Below, one piece after another: positions 33,801 through 36,304 of a DNA stretch of 36,304 nucleotides. Source of the DNA: Candidatus Kuenenia stuttgartensis (GTDB taxonomy: Bacteria > Planctomycetota > Planctomycetia > Planctomycetales > Planctomycetaceae); assembly GCA_945904015.1 (NCBI GenBank), contig CAMDPK010000071.1, positions 1-36,304 of the forward strand. The letters run 5' to 3'. The number at the start of each line of letters is the position of its first letter. The stretch's first letter is position 1. The notes beneath the pieces are model-generated. The model was not told where the DNA came from and did no database searches. It saw nothing but the letters and a program-made list of their open reading frames with translations. A program made the translations under genes and the position numbers.

Positions 33801-36304
33801 GCTGGCTTGAACAACGGCACGGCCACCGGCAATCCGTTCTCGTTCGTCAACAGTTCGTTGCAGGGGAACAATGTCGCCGGACTCGTGTGGAATCTCGCAC
33901 CGGCGGCGTTGGAGTTCAACACCACGGGAGTGAACTCGACACTGTTTACCCCAGCCAATGCCACCGAAACCTCGACCGGCTTGACCACCGTCAACGGCAC
34001 GACAAACCCAATCCAAGTGACTGATCAGGCGACCGCCTTGAATTTGCAGTTCGCCAGCTTCCAGTCGCTCAACGGAGTCTTGGACACCGGCGAAGATACG
34101 AACGCTAACGGAATCCTCGATCCGGGCGAGGATCTGCCTGGCCACTTCGACTTCACTGCCGGGACCAGTGTCGCGGGTGACACGTTGGCGTCGGTGGCCG
34201 GCAACCAATTCATCGGTTCGCAAGTCACGGCGACGTTCTCCAGCGGGCAAGTGCTGACCGGCACGATGCAGGCAGTTACCGGCAGCCTCACGGACTCGGA
34301 ATTCGTGGTCAACGCGAACGGCAACAACGCTGGCACCGGGCCGGGTGTGGAAATGCGAGTTTCGCAAACGGCGGTGCTCAACAACCCGACGTTTGTCAGC
34401 AACAACATCCAGTTCAACGGCGGAGCCGGCTTCACGGCGCAAGCCACCGAGGACGGACAGATCAACAACCTACTGCTCCGAGGCAACACCATTCAGAACA
34501 ATGGCACCACGGCCAACGGCGGCGGCATCAACCTGCGCACCGTCGCCGCAAGCTCGGCACAGATCAACGGCTCGATTCTCGACAACAACGTGCAGAACAA
34601 CTCCGGGCCGGGGATCTTCGCAACAGCCGACTCCGGCACGATCGAGCTACTCCAGATCAACAACAACACGTTGACCGGCAACACGAACGCCGTCTCGCTG
34701 AATACGTTGAACGGCGGCGCGATCACCACGCGAGTCACTAACAACTCGATGGACGGCAGCACAGGCGACGGGTTCATCGCGAACGCCGACACCGGCACGA
34801 TCACGCTGAATCAATTCACTGCGAATACGCTGACGAATTCCGGCGGCAACGGCATCCTGTTCAATGCGACCAACGGCGGCACTATTACCATTCCGCCGAC
34901 TGAGGATCTCAACGGCAACCTGATTCTCGACGCGGGCGAAGACCTCAACGGAAATGGCTTCCTGGACCTGGGCATGTTCCTGAACGACGTCAGCGGCAGC
35001 GCTGGCAACGGATTGTTCATCACCGGCACGGGCGGCAACTTCAATCTGGGCAGGATCTCCGGCCTGACTTCGAATCGGGGAACGACCGGCCAGGGCGGCA
35101 TCGTGATTAACGTGACCGACAGCGTGCTGACCGGCCAATTCGTGGGCAACACACTGCTCGGCAGCCCAACTGAAGACACGAATGGCAACGGCGTGTTCGA
35201 CGTCAGCGAAGATGCGGACGGCGACGGCATCCTGGACACGGGTGAGGACACGAACGGCAACGGTGTGCTCGACACGACCACCGAAGACAGGAACGGCGAC
35301 GGATTGTTCGATCTGGGCAACACCAATGCCGGCCCTGGCTTCAGCCTGACCGCGACCAACGGTACCTTCGACATTTCGATCGGCGGACCAAACGAAGGCG
35401 ATGGCAACGTGATTCGCAACAATCGCGGAGCCGGCATCGCCATATTGGCTCAGAACACAGCCGTGGGGACGTTCCGCATCCTGAACAACGAGATCACGGG
35501 GACGACCAACGACGGAGCCACGACGCCGTTCGCCGGCGAAGGGATCTATGTCGGAACACGTTCCGTCGATTCTCTGTCTCCGGCGATCGCAACCCTCTTC
35601 GACTCGACCATTGAAGGCAACCTTATTGGCGGTTCAATCCAAGCTGCCGGAAACATCAGTCACGGCATTGGCTTCGAGATTCTGTCAGAGTCGACTCTCA
35701 GAAACCTGACGATCCGCGGCAATCGTATTGGCAACAATGGTGCTGACGGCATCAACTTCCGTCGGCGAGACAATGCGCTGATTGAAAACGTGTTGATCAG
35801 TGGTAACGGAATCAGCAGCAATGGCGACGATGGCATTGGCATCACAGCCAGCGACGGTGGACGCACGCTGCTCGGCTTCAATGTGGAACAAAACGACATC
35901 TCGCTCAACGGCAGCAACGGGCTCAATCTGCGAGTGGAAGGGGACGCCCGCCTCAACATCAACATCTTCCGCAACCTGATCGATTCCAACGGCACGGCGA
36001 ACACTCTGAACGCCATGAACGGAATCATCACGACCGAGAATTTCAACGACCCGACGGATTCGCGAGAAATCGGCGGCAATTGGCTCGCGAATCGGATCAC
36101 GAACAATCCTGGCTACGGCATCCAATTCAATTCGACCGCCACGAACATCTTTAATGAAACGTTGGCAGGGTCCGAAGTGAAACGCGACGTTCCTCCGGAT
36201 GGCACTGCTGATCTGACACGGTTTGGCGTGATGCCCGAACTCGTGATCGGCGGGAGTTTGATCGACAGCAATGGTTTGGATGGGATTGAGTTCAACGGCC
36301 CCGG
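30858..36304 (+). CDS. Giant secreted protein: barrel-like N-terminus, beta-helix, EF-hand-type loops (3' partial)
   Basis: The frame is open from the ATG at 30858 to the window end (1815 codons, no stop). Residues 1-30 (RFWRNLLLFSALSGAASLPQTHAQ) are a signal peptide. After a Pro-rich linker, about 110-317 resembles an inverse-autotransporter/intimin beta-barrel: ASAGIGFRSYDP, LFGISGWVDYDQG, QQAGISFESLGTWMDLRVNGYIPFG, YRGLDAEIGGPLPLLG, YGVSGYVGGYWL, GPRVRLEANVTDN, NAWVNLNLTLPDG, alternating strands with short turns. From about 380 (VRVIFVDPDRLTNGDGTLENPFNTFQGF) begins a right-handed parallel beta-helix with many NNTI..N and GNTI..N rungs. Five clusters of DxNxNGxLDxxE loops interrupt it (about residues 654-678, 695-818, 888-936, 1070-1092, 1348-1373 and 1437-1488). 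Barrel identification is by eye; an alternative is a plain secreted beta-helix protein with an unrelated N-terminal domain. Confidence 0.8.
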   Translation, partial: MNMKRARFWRNLLLFSALSGAASLPQTHAQEGVSRVGDGSAGPGSAGVPTPEGFAPLSPSPYMPLDPGYNFPRPMPPGLPPASDSLRNSRRDSFGPRFDIGQFLGDRLGVNDNDTNFNFLLPYLMGSENDVIFIDGRGVATSLGKGAASAGIGFRSYDPTFNRLFGISGWVDYDQGHARTYQQAGISFESLGTWMDLRVNGYIPFGRESNLVGSSTVGDPFFSGSGLFVNQRQLTESAYRGLDAEIGGPLPLLGRYGVSGYVGGYWLDSKADAVAAGPRVRLEANVTDNMRVSMIASDDPVFGTNAWVNLNLTLPDGRPRRWFRPTEVQDRLLRTVERSYRVQTHTRADLVPTPVFVPVPGTPNNPQGGFPGQPVRVIFVDPDRLTNGDGTLENPFNTFQGFANVAANTLIIVDGSPIDRPVTGTVSLFADQKLLSTSILAAGGVQLDTNLGVITLPSIPGFGDAIPVSPILQNPAGGTLVTLGGNNIEVAGMTFDGSTSNIAIPNATGIAGSNFLDFNIHHNTFRDYSNAVVMSNARGVGLFQANTLTGTPGVSVDGFRLTNSGVGSLDLFINSFEPPATGAGSSLVASANTFTGNDNAGINITARNRAVINAHIVDNTISNNGQGIILDAAATRSVINAAIVNNTIDGNRGEDRNLNGILDPGEDLNGDGVLNPGNGVLLMANASTLNLAQLGEDVNSNGVLDPSEDTNGNGVFDLSEDTNGNGVLDVSEDKNGNGILDAGEDTNGDGLLDTITEDTNGNGILDAGEDTNGDGLITTRLTEDTNGNGKLDLSEDKNGNGKLDASEDTNGNGRLDGGYFLGNNTITRNTGDGVAVQSLNNSIVNLFVVANNFGSPTDHSTGNRGRGLSITADSGTVNANIGFLPNEDKNFNGVLDLSEDTNGNGILDAGEDVNGNGSLDLSEDTNGNGIFDGGDPLDANHFVANRAGGLFVDLSGTAVGNIVAINNTITGVGSGGLTFQIAGLNNGTATGNPFSFVNSSLQGNNVAGLVWNLAPAALEFNTTGVNSTLFTPANATETSTGLTTVNGTTNPIQVTDQATALNLQFASFQSLNGVLDTGEDTNANGILDPGEDLPGHFDFTAGTSVAGDTLASVAGNQFIGSQVTATFSSGQVLTGTMQAVTGSLTDSEFVVNANGNNAGTGPGVEMRVSQTAVLNNPTFVSNNIQFNGGAGFTAQATEDGQINNLLLRGNTIQNNGTTANGGGINLRTVAASSAQINGSILDNNVQNNSGPGIFATADSGTIELLQINNNTLTGNTNAVSLNTLNGGAITTRVTNNSMDGSTGDGFIANADTGTITLNQFTANTLTNSGGNGILFNATNGGTITIPPTEDLNGNLILDAGEDLNGNGFLDLGMFLNDVSGSAGNGLFITGTGGNFNLGRISGLTSNRGTTGQGGIVINVTDSVLTGQFVGNTLLGSPTEDTNGNGVFDVSEDADGDGILDTGEDTNGNGVLDTTTEDRNGDGLFDLGNTNAGPGFSLTATNGTFDISIGGPNEGDGNVIRNNRGAGIAILAQNTAVGTFRILNNEITGTTNDGATTPFAGEGIYVGTRSVDSLSPAIATLFDSTIEGNLIGGSIQAAGNISHGIGFEILSESTLRNLTIRGNRIGNNGADGINFRRRDNALIENVLISGNGISSNGDDGIGITASDGGRTLLGFNVEQNDISLNGSNGLNLRVEGDARLNINIFRNLIDSNGTANTLNAMNGIITTENFNDPTDSREIGGNWLANRITNNPGYGIQFNSTATNIFNETLAGSEVKRDVPPDGTADLTRFGVMPELVIGGSLIDSNGLDGIEFNGP
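32941..33310 (+). repeat. 36-bp tandem repeat encoding EF-hand-type loops
   Basis: About ten consecutive units of GAAGACACGAATGGCAACGG-type DNA with 36-nt period (some 39 or 42). Each encodes DxNxNGxLDxxE. Positions 1, 3, 5, 9 and 12 of the loop carry D, N, N, D and E, the ligand pattern of a canonical EF-hand. Shorter clusters of the same unit lie at 32818-32890, 33518-33665, 34066-34131, 34900-34975 and 35168-35320. Confidence 0.85.

Noticed and set aside
31530..34442. Long minus-strand frames (about 300-420 codons) under the giant secreted gene
   Set aside because: They mirror the Asn/Gly/Asp repeats of the real protein and change frame repeatedly; the plus strand has a signal peptide and recognisable beta-helix and EF-hand patterns.

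Overview
The window looks like a Planctomycetota chromosome. Marker families of that phylum are all present: a PVC-type haem-binding C-terminal protein (1-2327), a PSCyt1/DUF1549/DUF1553 cytochrome protein (12253-14748), a Tat-exported DUF1501 protein (24470-25783), a secreted beta-propeller protein with an LEPR-like N-terminal sorting motif (20982-24161), and the decayed remnant of an ECF sigma factor. Genus cannot be decided from the sequence alone. The DNA is GC-rich with strong third-position bias, so the long antisense ORFs are shadows.

Layout. 1-5993 (+): the end of a haem-binding protein, a VapBC-type toxin-antitoxin pair, two glycolate-oxidase-type FAD subunits (GlcD, GlcE) and a 58-residue unknown. 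6088-11962 (-): a three-gene operon of ABC ATPase, an ABC-2 permease fused to a GldG-like domain, and a DUF4340 protein; this resembles Gld-type export systems. 12253-14748 (+): PSCyt1/DUF1549/DUF1553. 14996-20195 is an accessory zone with a Dabb protein, a frameshifted ECF sigma remnant, an uncharacterised overlapping gene pair, dense repeats, a SHOCT membrane protein, and the front half of an ISP-type restriction helicase cut off at a hairpin repeat. 20196-24161: a nested-hairpin cluster and the beta-propeller/RTX protein. 24470-30252: DUF1501, beta-carbonic anhydrase, a MoaB-type protein, a tandem alpha/beta hydrolase and a small repeat lipoprotein. 30858-36304 (+, open at the window end): a very large secreted protein whose N-terminus resembles an inverse-autotransporter beta-barrel, followed by a beta-helix passenger studded with clusters of EF-hand-type calcium loops.

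The most striking structure is not a gene. At least a dozen short palindromic elements are spread over the window. Many have the layout of REP/BIME elements: a 5' GTAG (or GGAG) tetranucleotide, then a short hairpin, with a second inverted copy ending in CTAC (or CTCC). Three sit inside reading frames without breaking them (haem protein, GlcE, helicase). In three genes the GTAG tetranucleotide supplies the TAG stop codon. Both intercistronic gaps of the ABC operon hold a hairpin pair, and one hairpin lies exactly where two convergent genes both lose their C-termini. No REP-associated transposase is visible in the window, so any mobilisation would be in trans.

The second point of interest is the giant protein at the right edge, combining a barrel-like N-terminus, a beta-helix and roughly two dozen back-to-back DxNxNGxLDxxE loops.
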